DNA from: Desulfuromonas versatilis
GTDB taxonomy: Bacteria > Desulfobacterota > Desulfuromonadia > Desulfuromonadales > NIT-T3
Length of the DNA stretch: 64,000 bases
Direction of reading: 5' to 3'
NCBI RefSeq assembly: GCF_019704135.1
Contig: NZ_AP024355.1
Span: 1-64,000 of the forward strand
Part shown: positions 1 to 13,092 of the stretch, piece after piece
Layout: every line of letters starts with the position of its first letter
Numbering within the stretch: the stretch's first letter is position 1
Program-made: the position numbers and the translations under genes
Notes under the pieces: model-generated
Databases searched by the model: none
What the model saw: only the letters and a program-made list of their open reading frames with translations
Told to the model about the DNA's origin: nothing

Positions 1-73
1 GTTGCCTGTCTCGTTGGCGTTATTTTTTAAAAGCGGTGCCGATTTCCTCCAGCATGCGGGCAGTTTTTTTTGC

Positions 74-103
74 CTATCCACCTTTTCCACAGACTTGTCC
101 ACA
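74..103 (+). other. cluster of DnaA-box-like sequences
   Basis: Three same-orientation 9-mers lie close together: CTATCCACC (74-82), TTTTCCACA (83-91) and TTGTCCACA (95-103). The second fits the relaxed consensus TTWTNCACA and the third is one base from TTATCCACA. They sit beyond the 3' end of the leftmost gene, about 12 kb from dnaA. No gene could be supported in 1-131; a minus-strand reading frame runs off the window edge but resembles nothing I recognise. Confidence 0.35.
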
Positions 104-131
104 GATGGGGATAACTTTGCGCCTTACCCTG

Positions 132-869
132 TTACCCAGGCGCGATTTCCATGCGGTTGCGGTTGAGCTTCTCCAGCCGCAGGTAATTGCGGGGATCGAT
201 GATCTGCAGGGTCAGGGTCAGGGGGAGGTGGGAGGATGCCTCCCGGGCCAGGGCGTGGCGGTCGATGGCCGTGTGGAGAATGCGCAGATCCCCCTTGAGA
301 TAGGCGCGGTCGCGCCCCGCCACGGGGAAGCGGGAGGGGTAGGTGCCGTGCCACAGGGGGCGGGGGGCCCTGCGCAGGCCCATATTCAGGCTGACGTTGC
401 CCGGTCCCCAGAAAAGGTCGCCGAAATCCCCCAGCACCAGGGTGGGACAGGTCAGGCAGCGATTGCCAAGCAGGGTTGGGCCGAGCAGATAGTCGATCTG
501 CTGGCGCCGCAGCCGGGGAGTGGTCTCGAGCCGCAGGTTGAACAGGTGCAGGCGTTTTCCGCCAAGGTCGACATCGGCGCGCAGCACACTGCAGTCGCCG
601 CCAAGGTCGAATTCCTGGATACCCCTGAGGGGATGGTAAGAGAGAAAGGCGTTGCCGGCAGGCCCGGGGAGGCCCGGGTAGCAATGCATACCGAGCCGCT
701 CGCCGAGTTGCTGCAACTGGTTCTGGGCCGGAAGGGTGCTGACCTGCTGCAGGGCGACGATGTCCGGCGCGCCGGCGGCGATCACCTCGCGGATGCGATC
801 CGGGTCGCTGCGCCCGTCCCCGCCCCGGCAACGCTGGATGTTGTAGGTCATGACGCGGATCGTGGTCAT
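132..869 (-). CDS. endonuclease/exonuclease/phosphatase (EEP) family protein, degenerate active site
   Basis: About 245 aa. The N-terminal TYNIQ and the central GDF motif place it in the EEP (DNase I-like, exonuclease III-like) fold. I chose the ATG at 869, which has GGAAGAGG just upstream, over a TTG 18 bases earlier. Family members are metal-dependent phosphodiesterases, but three usual ligands look altered: the Glu of the 'LQE' motif is Gln (LQQV, residue 42), GDFN reads GDFG, and the C-terminal SDH reads SSH. It may therefore be inactive or have a changed function. It lies 47 bases downstream of the secreted cyclophilin on the same strand. Confidence 0.75.
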   Translation of the reverse strand: MTTIRVMTYNIQRCRGGDGRSDPDRIREVIAAGAPDIVALQQVSTLPAQNQLQQLGERLGMHCYPGLPGPAGNAFLSYHPLRGIQEFDLGGDCSVLRADVDLGGKRLHLFNLRLETTPRLRRQQIDYLLGPTLLGNRCLTCPTLVLGDFGDLFWGPGNVSLNMGLRRAPRPLWHGTYPSRFPVAGRDRAYLKGDLRILHTAIDRHALAREASSHLPLTLTLQIIDPRNYLRLEKLNRNRMEIAPG

Positions 870-916
870 GCGACCCTCTTCCGACAATGGCTAAGCTCGG
901 CTCTCGACCGTGGGGG

Positions 917-1483
917 CTAGGGGGCGACCCGGCGCACCGCCTTGATGAGCACCTGCTCTTCGGGCAGGTCCTGGAACAGCCCGTTGACCCGTTTGGTCCT
1001 GGCATTGCCAATCATATCAACAATATCCATACCTTCAACTACTTTCCCGAACACCGCGTAGCCGAATTCCTGCGGGGTGCGGCCGCGCTGATTGAGAAAA
1101 TCGTTGTCCTTGAGATTGATGAAGAACTGGCTGGTGGCGCTGTCGACCACTCCGGTGCGGGCCATGGCGAGGGTGCCGCGGTTGTTTTTCAGGCCGTTGC
1201 CCGCCTCGTTGACGATGGGCGGGTGGGTTTCCTTGCGCTTCAGATCGCCGTCGAAACCCCCGCCCTGGATCATGAAGTCCTTGATCACCCGGTGGAAAAC
1301 GGTCCCGGAATAGAACCCTTCGTCGACGTAGCGCAGGAAGTTCTTCACCGACTCAGGCGCCTTTTCCTGGTCGAGTTCGATGGTGATGTCGCCCTTGTTG
1401 GTCTCCATGATCACCTGCGGCCCGGCCCAGGCGTTAACCGTAAGCAGCACAGCCGCCGCCAGCAAAAAAAGTTTTTTAAGCAT
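917..1483 (-). CDS. secreted cyclophilin-type peptidyl-prolyl isomerase
   Basis: 188 aa. Residues 1-20 form a signal peptide ([20 protein letters not shown]), so the enzyme probably works in the periplasm, speeding cis-trans isomerisation of prolyl bonds during folding. The cyclophilin core is intact: [13 protein letters not shown] holds the catalytic Arg and Phe, followed by SQFFINL and [12 protein letters not shown]. Length matches bacterial PpiA/PpiB proteins. The ATG is preceded by an AGGAGAA-type ribosome site. A symbol is withheld because PpiA and PpiB cannot be separated by eye. Confidence 0.93.
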   Translation of the reverse strand: MLKKLFLLAAAVLLTVNAWAGPQVIMETNKGDITIELDQEKAPESVKNFLRYVDEGFYSGTVFHRVIKDFMIQGGGFDGDLKRKETHPPIVNEAGNGLKNNRGTLAMARTGVVDSATSQFFINLKDNDFLNQRGRTPQEFGYAVFGKVVEGMDIVDMIGNARTKRVNGLFQDLPEEQVLIKAVRRVAP

Positions 1484-1501
1484 GATTTTCTCCTGATTTC
1501 C

Positions 1502-1521
1502 GAATCCTGACTCCTGGATTC
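1502..1521. repeat. short intergenic hairpin with CTGACTCCT motif
   Basis: GAATCC and GGATTC (6-bp arms) flank TGACTCCT. The related motif GACTCCTGGCTCCT occurs at 5941-5954 between gyrA and gyrB, so this looks like a small interspersed intergenic repeat. Confidence 0.4.
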
Positions 1522-1526
1522 TGCGC

Positions 1527-2528
1527 TTAAATGCCCTCGGCCTTAAGTTCCCGCTGCATCAGGTCGATGACCGCCTGGCGCGGGTCTTTGGCCTCGTACA
1601 AAACCCGGTACATCTGCTCGATGATCGGAACTTCCACGCCGATTTTGCCGGCAAGCTGGAAGGCCGACAGGGTGGTTTTCACCCCCTCGGCGACCATGTT
1701 CATGCTCCCCAGGATCTGCTCCAGGCTTTTGCCCCTGCCCAGTTCCATGCCGACGGTGCGGTTGCGCGAAAGATCCCCGGTGCAGGTCAGTACCAAATCG
1801 CCCATACCGGCCAGGCCGGCGAAGGTGGCGGGTTTGGCACCCATGGCCACCCCCAGGCGGGTGATCTCGGCCAGCCCCCGGGTGATGAGGGCGGCGCGGC
1901 TGTTGTGGCCGAAGCCCAGCCCGTCGGCCACCCCCGCGGCCAGGGCGATGACGTTCTTCAACGCCCCGCCCAGTTCCACGCCGACCACATCGTCGTTGCG
2001 GTAGACCCGGAAGCAGTCGGTGCTGAAGATCTCCTGGACCTGTTCGGCGACAACGGGGTTCCCCGAGGCCACCGCCACCGCAGTCGGCATGCCGGCCGCC
2101 ACCTCGCGGGCGAAGGAGGGCCCGGAGAGAAAGGCCAGGCGCTGGGCGATCTGCTTGCCGAATACGTCTTCAAGAACTTCGGCCATCGGCTGCAGGGTGT
2201 CGTTTTCGATCCCCTTGGAGGCCGAAACCAGGATGGTCTGCGGCGAAACGTGGGGGGCGGCCTGCTGCATGACCCGCCGCATTACCTGGGAGGGGGGAAC
2301 CAGCAGCAGCAGGTCCTTGCCGGCGGCTGCCGCGGCCAGGTCGTTGGTGAAGCCGAGATTCGCCGACAGGGTGAAGTCCGGCAGGAACAGATCATTGACC
2401 CGGGTGGCGGACATGCGTTCCACCAGGTCCTTTTCGTAGGCCCAGAGGGTGACCGGGAAGCCTTTTTTCGCCAGCAGGTCGGCCAGGGTGGTGCCCCAGC
2501 TTCCGGCTCCGATGACGCCGATTTTCAT
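1527..2528 (-). CDS. gpsA: glycerol-3-phosphate dehydrogenase [NAD(P)+]
   Basis: 333 aa, the usual GpsA length. It reduces dihydroxyacetone phosphate to sn-glycerol 3-phosphate, the backbone for phospholipid synthesis, in the cytosol. The Rossmann motif [10 protein letters not shown] is at residues 7-16; [22 protein letters not shown] (with the catalytic Lys) and SRNRTVG are all present. It lies between the TPR protein and the cyclophilin on the same strand with short gaps, so the three may be co-transcribed downstream of gyrA. Confidence 0.97.
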   Translation of the reverse strand: MKIGVIGAGSWGTTLADLLAKKGFPVTLWAYEKDLVERMSATRVNDLFLPDFTLSANLGFTNDLAAAAAGKDLLLLVPPSQVMRRVMQQAAPHVSPQTILVSASKGIENDTLQPMAEVLEDVFGKQIAQRLAFLSGPSFAREVAAGMPTAVAVASGNPVVAEQVQEIFSTDCFRVYRNDDVVGVELGGALKNVIALAAGVADGLGFGHNSRAALITRGLAEITRLGVAMGAKPATFAGLAGMGDLVLTCTGDLSRNRTVGMELGRGKSLEQILGSMNMVAEGVKTTLSAFQLAGKIGVEVPIIEQMYRVLYEAKDPRQAVIDLMQRELKAEGI

Positions 2529-2564
2529 AGACAGTTTCCTCTCCAGTGGCGGGCAGCGCCGAGA

Positions 2565-3446
2565 CTAGGGAGCCTTTTTCTTGCGGATGCGTTCGCGGAC
2601 CTGGTCGGTTTTTTTCGCCAGGGCCTCCCCGTTCGGATAGATCCCGGCGAGGCTCTCCAGGATTGCCAGGGATTCGTCCAGCCTCTCCTCCTCCTCGAGC
2701 ACGCTGGCCAGGCCGAAGCGCGCCTCGATGGTGTAGGGGCTTTCCGGCCAGTCGGCGATCACCCGCCGATAGGCGGCCTCGGCCTGCTTTAACAGGCCCT
2801 CCAGGGAATAGGTCACCGCTACCCGATAATGGACCTCGGGCAGCAGGGGGCTCTCGGGAAAGGCCTTGACCAGGCTTTCCAGCTCGATGCGCGCCTGCTC
2901 GAAGTTATTCAGGCGAAAATAGCAGTCAGCGGCCTCGTATTGGAGCCGGTCGGGGTTGGCCGCCCCGCTGTCCAGCAGTTTTTGATAGGCGACGATGGCC
3001 CGATTGTAGTCCCGCAGGCGGTTTTTGTAAATCTCCGCCACCTGCTCCTGGGCTTTCAGCACCAGGTCCGAATCGGGGTAGTCGTGCTCCAGCAGCAGAA
3101 AGACCAGGACCGCTTCCTGGTAGTTGCCCAGATAGAGATTGAGGATCTCACCGGCGGAAAAGAGGGCCTGGGGAGCCAGGCTCGAGGAGCGATGCCGGGA
3201 GTGGATCTGCCGGTAAAGGTCCGCGGCTTTTTCGAACTGCTCCTGGTGAACCAGCAGTTCGGCCTGCTGGATTCGCTCCAGCAACTGAGACTCGCTGGCG
3301 CGGAGGTAATAGGTACCGCCTGCCCCGGCAGCCAGGCCCGCCAGCAGGATCAGCCCCACCAGCGTCCAACGCCGCTTCTTATTCCTCTTCCGGCGCTCCC
3401 TCAACTCCTCCTTCAAAAGCTTCTTCTTCAGCTTCTGAATCTCCAT
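2565..3446 (-). CDS. TPR-repeat protein with N-terminal membrane anchor
   Basis: 293 aa. A strongly basic stretch (residues 5-26) precedes one membrane segment (about 28-46, [18 protein letters not shown]), then tetratricopeptide-type helices rich in YxxA patterns up to the C-terminus. The topology implies a periplasmic TPR scaffold, reminiscent of YbgF/BamD-like or PilF-like proteins, but no specific partner can be named. Its first 68 bases overlap the 3' end of gyrA in another frame. GAGGAAAATGG provides a ribosome site inside gyrA, and no later in-frame ATG precedes the membrane segment, so the overlap is probably real and translation may be coupled. Confidence 0.8.
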   Translation of the reverse strand: MEIQKLKKKLLKEELRERRKRNKKRRWTLVGLILLAGLAAGAGGTYYLRASESQLLERIQQAELLVHQEQFEKAADLYRQIHSRHRSSSLAPQALFSAGEILNLYLGNYQEAVLVFLLLEHDYPDSDLVLKAQEQVAEIYKNRLRDYNRAIVAYQKLLDSGAANPDRLQYEAADCYFRLNNFEQARIELESLVKAFPESPLLPEVHYRVAVTYSLEGLLKQAEAAYRRVIADWPESPYTIEARFGLASVLEEEERLDESLAILESLAGIYPNGEALAKKTDQVRERIRKKKAP

Positions 3447-5886
3447 TTTCCTCGTCCTTCTCTGCCAGCTTGGCCACCGCCACGATGCGCTCGCCGGGCT
3501 CCAGCACCATCAGCCGCACCCCTTGGGTGTTGCGGCCGATGATCGAGAGGTGCGAAACACTGGTGCGCAGCACCTTGCCCCGGTCGGTAATGAACATCAG
3601 GTCGACATCCTCGTTGACCAGCTTGATGTCGACCACCTTGCCGTTGCGCTCGGAGGTCTTGATGGTGATGATCCCCTTGCCGCCGCGGCTCTGCACCCGA
3701 TATTCCTCGAGATCGGTGCGTTTGCCGTAGCCGTTCTCGGTGACTGTGACCAGGGTCGCCGAGGTGGCGTCGGTGACCACCTCCATGCCGATGATGCGAT
3801 CGTCGTCCTCGAGCAGCATGCCGCGCACCCCGCGGGAGGTGCGGCCCATGGGGCGCACGTCGCTCTCGGGGAAGCGGATCGCCTTGCCGTGGCGGCTGGC
3901 GAGCAGGATGTCCATTTTGCCGTCGGTCAGGCGGGTGGAGACCAGGCGGTCCCCCTCGTCGATGGTCAGGGCGATGATGCCGCCGGCACGCGGGTTGGAG
4001 TAGGCCATCAGCTCGGTCTTCTTGACCACGCCGTTGCGGGTGGCGGTGATGATGTATTTGCCTTCGGCAAACTCCTTGACCGGCAGGATGCTGGTGACGT
4101 TCTCGCCCTGGGCGAGTTGCAGCAGGTTGACGATCGCCTTGCCCCGCGAAGCCCGTCCCCCCTGGGGAATCTCGTGGACCTTGAGCCAGTAGACCTTGCC
4201 CTGGTCGGTGAACACCAGGATGTAGGAGTGGGTCGAGGCGATGAACAGGTGCTCGACGAAATCCTCCTCCTTGGGGCGCATGCCGGTCTTGCCCTTGCCG
4301 CCGCGGCGCTGGGCGCGGTAGAGCGAGACGGCGTTGCGCTTGATGTAGCCGGTGTGGGAGACGGTGACCACCATGTCCTCCTCGACGATCAGGTCCTCGA
4401 GGGAGAGCTCGCCGGTCAACGGCACGATCTCGGTGCGGCGGGGATTGGCGTACTTCTCCTTGATCTCCAGCAGCTCGGTCTTGATGATGTTGAGGATCTC
4501 CACCTCGCTGGCGAGGATCTCCTTGAGCCGGGCGATCAGCGCCAGGATCTGGTTGTACTCCTCGACGATCTTGTCGCGCTCCAGGCCGGTGAGCCGGTGC
4601 AGGCGCATGTCGAGGATGGCCTGGGCCTGGATGTCGCTGAAGCCGAAGCGGGCCATCAGCCGCTCCTTGGCCTCGGGGGAGTTGGCGCTGGTCTTGATGA
4701 TCTGGATCACCTCGTCGAGGTTCTCCAGGGCGATCTTGAGACCTTCGAGGATATGGGCGCGGGCCTCGGCCTTCTTCAACTCGAAGATGCAGCGCCGGGT
4801 CACCACCTCCTTGCGGTGGTCGATGAACAGGTCGAGGACCTCGCGCAGGGTCAGGATGCGCGGCTGCCCGCCGACGATGGCGAGCATGATGGTGCCGAAG
4901 GAGGACTGCATGGCAGTCATCTTGTAGAGCTGGTTGAGCACCACCTGGGGGATGGTGTCCTTCTTCAGCTCGATGACGATGCGCATCCCCTCGCGGTCCG
5001 ATTCGTCGCGCAGGTCGGAGATCCCCTCGAGCTTCTTGTCCTTGACCAGGTCGGCGATTTTTTCGATCAGCTTAGCCTTGTTGACCTGGTAGGGAATCTC
5101 GGTGACGATGATCGCCTCGCGGCCGGTGCGCTTGTCCTTCTCCACCAAGGCACGGGCGCGCATGCGGATGATGCCGCGGCCGGTGCGGTAGGCTTCGCGG
5201 ATCCCTTCGTAGCCGAAGATGAAGCCGCCGGTGGGAAAATCCGGACCGGGGACCTTTTCCATCAGCTCTTCCACGCGGATGCGCGGATCGTCGATGATCG
5301 CCACCAGCCCGTCGACCACCTCGCCCAGGTTGTGGGGCGGGATCTTGGTCGCCATGCCCACGGCGATCCCCTCCGAGCCGTTGACCAGCAGGTTGGGGAA
5401 CTTGCTGGGCAGCACCAGCGGCTCCTGCAGCGAGTCGTCGTAGTTTGGACCGAAGTCGACGGTCTCCTTCTCGATGTCGGCCAGCAGCTCGTGGGCCAGC
5501 CGGTCCATGCGCACCTCGGTGTAGCGCATGGCCGCCGCCGAATCGCCGTCGACGGAACCGAAGTTGCCCTGGCCGTCCACCAGCGGGTGGCGCATGGAGA
5601 AATCCTGGGCCATGCGCACGATGGTGTCGTAGACCGCTGTATCGCCGTGGGGATGGTACTTACCGATGACGTCGCCGACCACGCGGGCCGACTTCTTGTA
5701 CGGCTTGTTGAAATCGTTGCCGAGATCGTGCATGGCGTACAGCACCCGCCGGTGCACCGGCTTGAGCCCGTCGCGCACGTCGGGCAGGGCCCGGCCGACG
5801 ATGACGCTCATGGCGTAGTCCATGTAGGACTTGCGCATCTCGTCTTCGATGTTGATGGTGACTTTATTCTGTTGATCGGAAAGCAT
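3379..5886 (-). CDS. gyrA: DNA gyrase subunit A
   Basis: 835 aa. This subunit breaks and rejoins DNA during negative supercoiling in the A2B2 gyrase complex. The catalytic Tyr sits in [11 protein letters not shown]; the quinolone region reads [14 protein letters not shown], with Thr where E. coli has Ser83, common in many bacteria. The C-terminal domain carries the GyrA-box QRRGGKGK(T) plus several beta-pinwheel blades. The tail is acidic ([17 protein letters not shown]). It lies 79 bases downstream of gyrB. Its stop region overlaps the start of the TPR gene. Confidence 0.98.
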   Translation of the reverse strand: MLSDQQNKVTINIEDEMRKSYMDYAMSVIVGRALPDVRDGLKPVHRRVLYAMHDLGNDFNKPYKKSARVVGDVIGKYHPHGDTAVYDTIVRMAQDFSMRHPLVDGQGNFGSVDGDSAAAMRYTEVRMDRLAHELLADIEKETVDFGPNYDDSLQEPLVLPSKFPNLLVNGSEGIAVGMATKIPPHNLGEVVDGLVAIIDDPRIRVEELMEKVPGPDFPTGGFIFGYEGIREAYRTGRGIIRMRARALVEKDKRTGREAIIVTEIPYQVNKAKLIEKIADLVKDKKLEGISDLRDESDREGMRIVIELKKDTIPQVVLNQLYKMTAMQSSFGTIMLAIVGGQPRILTLREVLDLFIDHRKEVVTRRCIFELKKAEARAHILEGLKIALENLDEVIQIIKTSANSPEAKERLMARFGFSDIQAQAILDMRLHRLTGLERDKIVEEYNQILALIARLKEILASEVEILNIIKTELLEIKEKYANPRRTEIVPLTGELSLEDLIVEEDMVVTVSHTGYIKRNAVSLYRAQRRGGKGKTGMRPKEEDFVEHLFIASTHSYILVFTDQGKVYWLKVHEIPQGGRASRGKAIVNLLQLAQGENVTSILPVKEFAEGKYIITATRNGVVKKTELMAYSNPRAGGIIALTIDEGDRLVSTRLTDGKMDILLASRHGKAIRFPESDVRPMGRTSRGVRGMLLEDDDRIIGMEVVTDATSATLVTVTENGYGKRTDLEEYRVQSRGGKGIITIKTSERNGKVVDIKLVNEDVDLMFITDRGKVLRTSVSHLSIIGRNTQGVRLMVLEPGERIVAVAKLAEKDEENGDSEAEEEAFEGGVEGAPEEE

Positions 5887-5907
5887 GCAAAACCTCCGGG
5901 GAGTAAA

Positions 5908-5962
5908 GGAGCTAGGAGTTAGTAGTGAAAACCAACTCCCGACTCCTGGCTCCTAACTCCTG
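5908..5962. repeat. CTCCT-rich intergenic repeat between gyrB and gyrA
   Basis: AGGAGTTAG (5914-5922) is the exact reverse complement of CTAACTCCT (5953-5961), with further ACTCC/GACTCCT copies between them. It can fold into a hairpin in the gyrB-gyrA spacer. It shares the CTGACTCCT-type motif with 1502-1521. Confidence 0.45.
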
Positions 5963-5965
5963 CCT

Positions 5966-9458
<3,493 letters not shown>

Positions 9459-9509
9459 GCAGTGGATATCCGGACGATGGCACCTTCCGGGACAAACAAA
9501 GTTCCCCGG

Positions 9510-10628
9510 TCACAGGCGCATCGGCATGACCACGGCCAGGTAGTCGGTCTCTTCTGCGGGGTTGATAAGCCCCGGGGAGAGATTGTCCTTGAGTTTGAGG
9601 ACAACCTTCTCTGCATCCTGAGCCTGGAGAATGTCCATCAAATAGCGGGCATTGAAGCCGATGGAAAGTTCCGGTCCCTGATATTCAATCTCCAGATCCT
9701 CCCTCGCATCACCCAACTCCGGGTTGGATGAGGAAATCTCCAAAAGATCGGTACGCAGGAATAGCTTGACCCCCCTGGATTTTTCGCTGGAGAGAATCGA
9801 CATGCGGCGCAGAGAGTGCAACAGCAGGTCGCGGGGAATCGTTGCGGCGAATTCGTTGGCCTTGGGGATGACCCGGCTGTAATCGGGAAATTCCCCATCC
9901 ACCAGACGCATCACCACGATGGTCTGATCCTTTTTGATGACCGCATTGTTGTCCATGAACCCCAGGTGGATATCCGAAGGGCCTTCTTCGGCCATTTTCT
10001 TCAATTCCATGATGCCTTTGCGGGGAAAGATGACTCCCTTTTGCAACTCAGGAATGTGGGAGGCACCGAGATCGCGGCTAATCAGGGAAAGGCGGTGGCC
10101 GTCGGTGGCAACCAGGGTGAGTTGGGCTTTTTCCTGCTGCTCCGTGGAGCGGAAGAATATCCCGTTCAGATTGTATTTGGTTTCGTCATTGGAAATGGAA
10201 AAGGCTGTTTTATCGATCATTTCCTTGAGCAGGGTGCTGCTGATGGCAACAAATTGCTCTTTTTCCGGTTGGGGAAAGTAGGGGAATTCCTCCGCCGAGA
10301 GACCCACGATATTGAAAAGAGCCTTTCCGCAACGGATTTCGATCCAGCAATTGTCCTTGGCGAGGAAAGAAATTTCCTTTTCCGGCAGTTCCTTGATGAT
10401 TTCGTAGAGTTTTTTCGCCGAGACGGTTACCCGACCGGGGGTTTCCACGGTCGCCGGGTGGGATGCGCGCATTCCGACCTCGAGGTCCGTGGCCGTGAGG
10501 AAAATCTGTCCATCCCTGGCCTCGATCAGGACGTTCGAGAGAATAGGGATGGTGTTGCGTTTTTCCACTACCCCCTGGATACGGGCGAGGCCCTTGAGGA
10601 AAACCTCTTTTTCAATAAAAAATTGCAT
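9510..10628 (-). CDS. dnaN: DNA polymerase III beta subunit (sliding clamp)
   Basis: 372 aa, the usual clamp length. It forms the ring that tethers DNA polymerases to DNA. The start MQFFIEKEVFLKGLARIQGVVEKRNTIPILSN-type N-terminus and the C-terminal YLAVVMPMRL (hydrophobic pocket for clamp-binding peptides) are typical. AGGAGGT precedes the ATG at 10628. The dnaA-dnaN gap is 258 bases and carries DnaA boxes. DinB at 28.8 kb has a plausible clamp-binding peptide for this ring. Confidence 0.98.
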   Translation of the reverse strand: MQFFIEKEVFLKGLARIQGVVEKRNTIPILSNVLIEARDGQIFLTATDLEVGMRASHPATVETPGRVTVSAKKLYEIIKELPEKEISFLAKDNCWIEIRCGKALFNIVGLSAEEFPYFPQPEKEQFVAISSTLLKEMIDKTAFSISNDETKYNLNGIFFRSTEQQEKAQLTLVATDGHRLSLISRDLGASHIPELQKGVIFPRKGIMELKKMAEEGPSDIHLGFMDNNAVIKKDQTIVVMRLVDGEFPDYSRVIPKANEFAATIPRDLLLHSLRRMSILSSEKSRGVKLFLRTDLLEISSSNPELGDAREDLEIEYQGPELSIGFNARYLMDILQAQDAEKVVLKLKDNLSPGLINPAEETDYLAVVMPMRL

Positions 10629-10886
10629 GGGACCTCCTATTCACAGAAACCGGTTATTTCGAAGAAATAATAAATTCGTTTAGTAGATAGTAGTAAATGC
10701 CTGTGGACTTGTGGAAAAGCAAAAAAAAACCTAGGAAAACAGAAACTTGAACTGTTCATCATATCGTTGGCGAGGTGTTGCGGAAAACCTCCGATTTGTT
10801 GATGGGCAGTTTTTCACCAGTCTGTCCTCAAAGCTGTCCCCTGGCCATGCACAGGGCCGAAAGGGAAAATGGTGCCCCGCAAAGAA
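10629..10886. other. dnaA-dnaN intergenic region with DnaA-box-like sites
   Basis: This 258-base gap has no gene. It includes an A+T-rich stretch (about 10655-10760) and two adjoining minus-strand box-like sites: TGTGGACTT (10702-10710) and TGTGGAAAA (10710-10718, fits TTWTNCACA on the complement). It may be the dnaN promoter region and the second half of a bipartite origin, as known for bacteria with the dnaA-dnaN arrangement. Confidence 0.45.
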
Positions 10887-12245
10887 CTAATTGGTTAAGG
10901 CGTTCTTAATGGTATTGATGGTTGAACGCAACTGGAAATCGTCCTCGGTCTGCTTCTCTATTTTTTTTATGGCGTGGATAATCGTTGAGTGATCTTTGCC
11001 GCCAAAACGTTCGCCGATCTCAGGGTATGAGCATGAGGTCAATTGGCGGGACAGGTACATGGCTACCTGGCGGGGGAGGACCAGGGCCTTCAGGCGCTTG
11101 GAGGATTTGATGTCCGATACCCGGACATTGTAGTGGGCGGCTACCGTCTTCATGATCTCTTCAACGGTGAGCTCACGGTTTTTTTCCACCAGGATGTCTT
11201 TCAAGACCTCCTTGACCATCGCCAGGGTTACCGGTGTGGAGGTAAGGCTGGCATATGCGCCGATGCGGATGAGGTAACCTTCCAGTTCGCGAACGTTGCT
11301 GGTTACCGAATTGGCCAGGAACAGGGTGACATCCTCCGGGAGGAATATCCCGTTTTGTTCCGCCTTCATTTTCAAGATGGCCTGCTTGGTCTCTACATCC
11401 GGGGATTGGATATCCGCGATCAGGCCCCACTCGAACCTGGACCGCAGGCGTTCCTCCAGGCCCGGAATTTCCTTGGGAAATTTGTCCGAGGTGACGACGA
11501 TCTGTTTATGGGACTCGTAGAGAGCATTGAACGTGTGGAAAAACTCCTCCTGGGTACGTTCCTTGCCGGCGATGAACTGGACATCGTCAATGAGCAGCAC
11601 GTCCATGGAACGGAATTTATTTCTAAACTCGTCCATTTTCGCGTAGCGTAGCGAATTTATCAGTTCATTCATGAATTTTTCGGAAGTGTAATAGCAAACG
11701 CGCATTTCCGGGTTTTTCTTGTGAATGGCGTTTCCTACCGCGTTGACCAGATGGGTCTTGCCCAGGCCGACCCCACCATAAATAAAAAGTGGGTTATAGG
11801 TAGTGGCCGGGTTGTTAGCCACCGCCATTGCGGCGGCAAAGGCAAACTGGTTGGAAGAACCCGAAACAAATTCCTCAAAGGTGTATTTGCTGTTTAAGCC
11901 GTATGCGCCGCAACCTTCCCTCGATATGGGTTCGGAGTCCCTGGCGGGCGGGGCTGGTGGTATTTCGGGCGATGAGGGAACCTGGGGAGTTGTATCGGGG
12001 CTTTTGCGCTGGGCGATGTTCAACTGCACCCTATAAGCCACCGCGCCAATCTGGGAGAGAGTTTCCCGGATGATGGGGATGTAGTGTTCTCTGACCCAGT
12101 CGAGGATAAAACGATTGGGGACCTCCAGGATAACCAGGTCCTTGTCGATTTCCACGAAATGAATGGATTTTATCCAGGTGGAAAAATGCTGAGGGGTTAG
12201 GGTTCGCTCCAGGTGAGCGAGTGTTTCCTGCCAGAGTCTGTTCAT
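10887..12245 (-). CDS. dnaA: chromosomal replication initiator protein DnaA
   Basis: About 452 aa from the ATG at 12245. A TTG 51 bases upstream is in frame, but MNRLWQETLAHLERTLTPQ matches the usual DnaA start. Domain I is residues 1-80, then a Pro/Ser-rich linker, then the AAA+ domain with GGVGLGKTHLVNA and LLIDDVQFIAGKERTQEEFFHTFN. The DNA-binding helix-turn-helix near the end has the signature FGGKDHSTIIHAIKKIE. It initiates replication by binding DnaA boxes, several of which flank the gene on both sides. It is transcribed divergently from rpmH. Confidence 0.98.
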   Translation of the reverse strand: MNRLWQETLAHLERTLTPQHFSTWIKSIHFVEIDKDLVILEVPNRFILDWVREHYIPIIRETLSQIGAVAYRVQLNIAQRKSPDTTPQVPSSPEIPPAPPARDSEPISREGCGAYGLNSKYTFEEFVSGSSNQFAFAAAMAVANNPATTYNPLFIYGGVGLGKTHLVNAVGNAIHKKNPEMRVCYYTSEKFMNELINSLRYAKMDEFRNKFRSMDVLLIDDVQFIAGKERTQEEFFHTFNALYESHKQIVVTSDKFPKEIPGLEERLRSRFEWGLIADIQSPDVETKQAILKMKAEQNGIFLPEDVTLFLANSVTSNVRELEGYLIRIGAYASLTSTPVTLAMVKEVLKDILVEKNRELTVEEIMKTVAAHYNVRVSDIKSSKRLKALVLPRQVAMYLSRQLTSCSYPEIGERFGGKDHSTIIHAIKKIEKQTEDDFQLRSTINTIKNALTN

Positions 12246-12567
12246 GGGCAATAAAGGTAAACAGCCGTTCTCCTGGATAAGTGGTACTCGCGGCAAAAAA
12301 TATCCACACCCTTATAAACAGCTGTGGATAAAAGTAAATTCCTTGTTCGGCGGGGTTGTTAGGGCCGCCTGGAGGGTGGAAATCGACACTCTAAACTAAC
12401 AGAGGCGTCCCCCCAATGCAACAGGTTTTTCCGCAGAAACGGCGGATCTCGCTGCAAGAAACAGGGAGGGTAATTGCTTTTAGTGCTTGACAAAATACCC
12501 GAAAAATGGGTAATGATGTCTTTTGTCAAAAAACACCCAATCCAATGCAAAGGGAGAACATAATACA
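12246..12567. other. candidate oriC in the dnaA-rpmH divergent gap
   Basis: This gap contains one perfect DnaA box on the minus strand (TGTGGATAA, 12323-12331) and one near-match (ATATCCACA, 12300-12308), the dnaA upstream region and the rpmH promoter. Every gene to the left is on the minus strand for 12 kb and the next 15 kb to the right are all on plus, as expected for leading-strand coding either side of an origin. Confidence 0.55.
12487..12516 (+). promoter_or_regulatory. probable sigma-70 promoter of rpmH operon
   Basis: TTGACA (12487-12492) is followed after 17-18 bases by GTAATG/TAATGA (12510-12516). The -35 box is perfect and the -10 weak. A small inverted repeat TACCC...GGGTA lies in the spacer. 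rpmH starts 51 bases further on. Confidence 0.5.
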
Positions 12568-12717
12568 ATGAAAAGAACTTATCAGCCGAGCAAGATCCGT
12601 AGAAAAAGAACCCATGGTTTCCGCAAGCGGATGCAGACCAAGAATGGGCAGACCGTTCTCAAGCGGCGGCGGGCCCGGGGCCGTAAGGTGCTGGTGCCTA
12701 CGATCCCGACCAAATAA
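12568..12717 (+). CDS. rpmH: 50S ribosomal protein L34
   Basis: 49 aa, very basic. [19 protein letters not shown] is the diagnostic L34 N-terminus. The ATG at 12568 has AGGGAG upstream; the frame is open earlier but that extension has no L34 character. It is a large-subunit ribosomal protein and the first gene of the rightward rpmH-rnpA-yidD-yidC-jag-mnmE cluster. Confidence 0.98.
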   Translation: MKRTYQPSKIRRKRTHGFRKRMQTKNGQTVLKRRRARGRKVLVPTIPTK

Positions 12718-12723
12718 AGACCC

Positions 12724-13074
12724 TTGGCAGGAATTGAAGAGGGAAGGCTGACGTTTCCCAGCCGGCTGCGGTTGCGGGAACGGTTTGAATTCAACCGTGC
12801 CTGGGCCAAAGGCCAGAAGCGGCATACCGCCCACTTCATCGTGCTTATCCTGGAAAAGAGTGACGGCCCTACCCGGCTCGGGCTTACAGTAAGCCGCAAA
12901 GTCGGGGGGGCCGTTTCTCGCAATAGAGTAAAGCGGATTGTCCGGGAATTCTTTCGTACCCAGCAAAACCATCTGCCGCCTGGAATCGATCTATCCATAA
13001 TCGCCAAGAAAGGCGCTTGCCGACTCACTGTGGGCCAGTTGTGCGAGGAATTCAAGTTTCTTCTGGTTCGGTAA
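12724..13074 (+). CDS. rnpA: ribonuclease P protein component
   Basis: About 116 aa, basic. It assists the RNase P RNA in maturing tRNA 5' ends. The signature RNRVKRIVREFFR is present, and FPSRLRLRERFEFNRAWAKGQ matches the family N-terminus. The start is uncertain: the only nearby candidate is a TTG at 12724, six bases after the rpmH stop, without a clear ribosome site, so translation may be coupled to rpmH. Confidence 0.93.
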   Translation: MAGIEEGRLTFPSRLRLRERFEFNRAWAKGQKRHTAHFIVLILEKSDGPTRLGLTVSRKVGGAVSRNRVKRIVREFFRTQQNHLPPGIDLSIIAKKGACRLTVGQLCEEFKFLLVR

Positions 13075-13092
13075 CCAGCATTGGAATACCCC

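Noticed and set aside
1-131. A minus-strand gene start (GTG/ATG frames) running off the left edge
   Set aside because: Frames are short or open only because the window ends, without a convincing ribosome site or recognisable protein.
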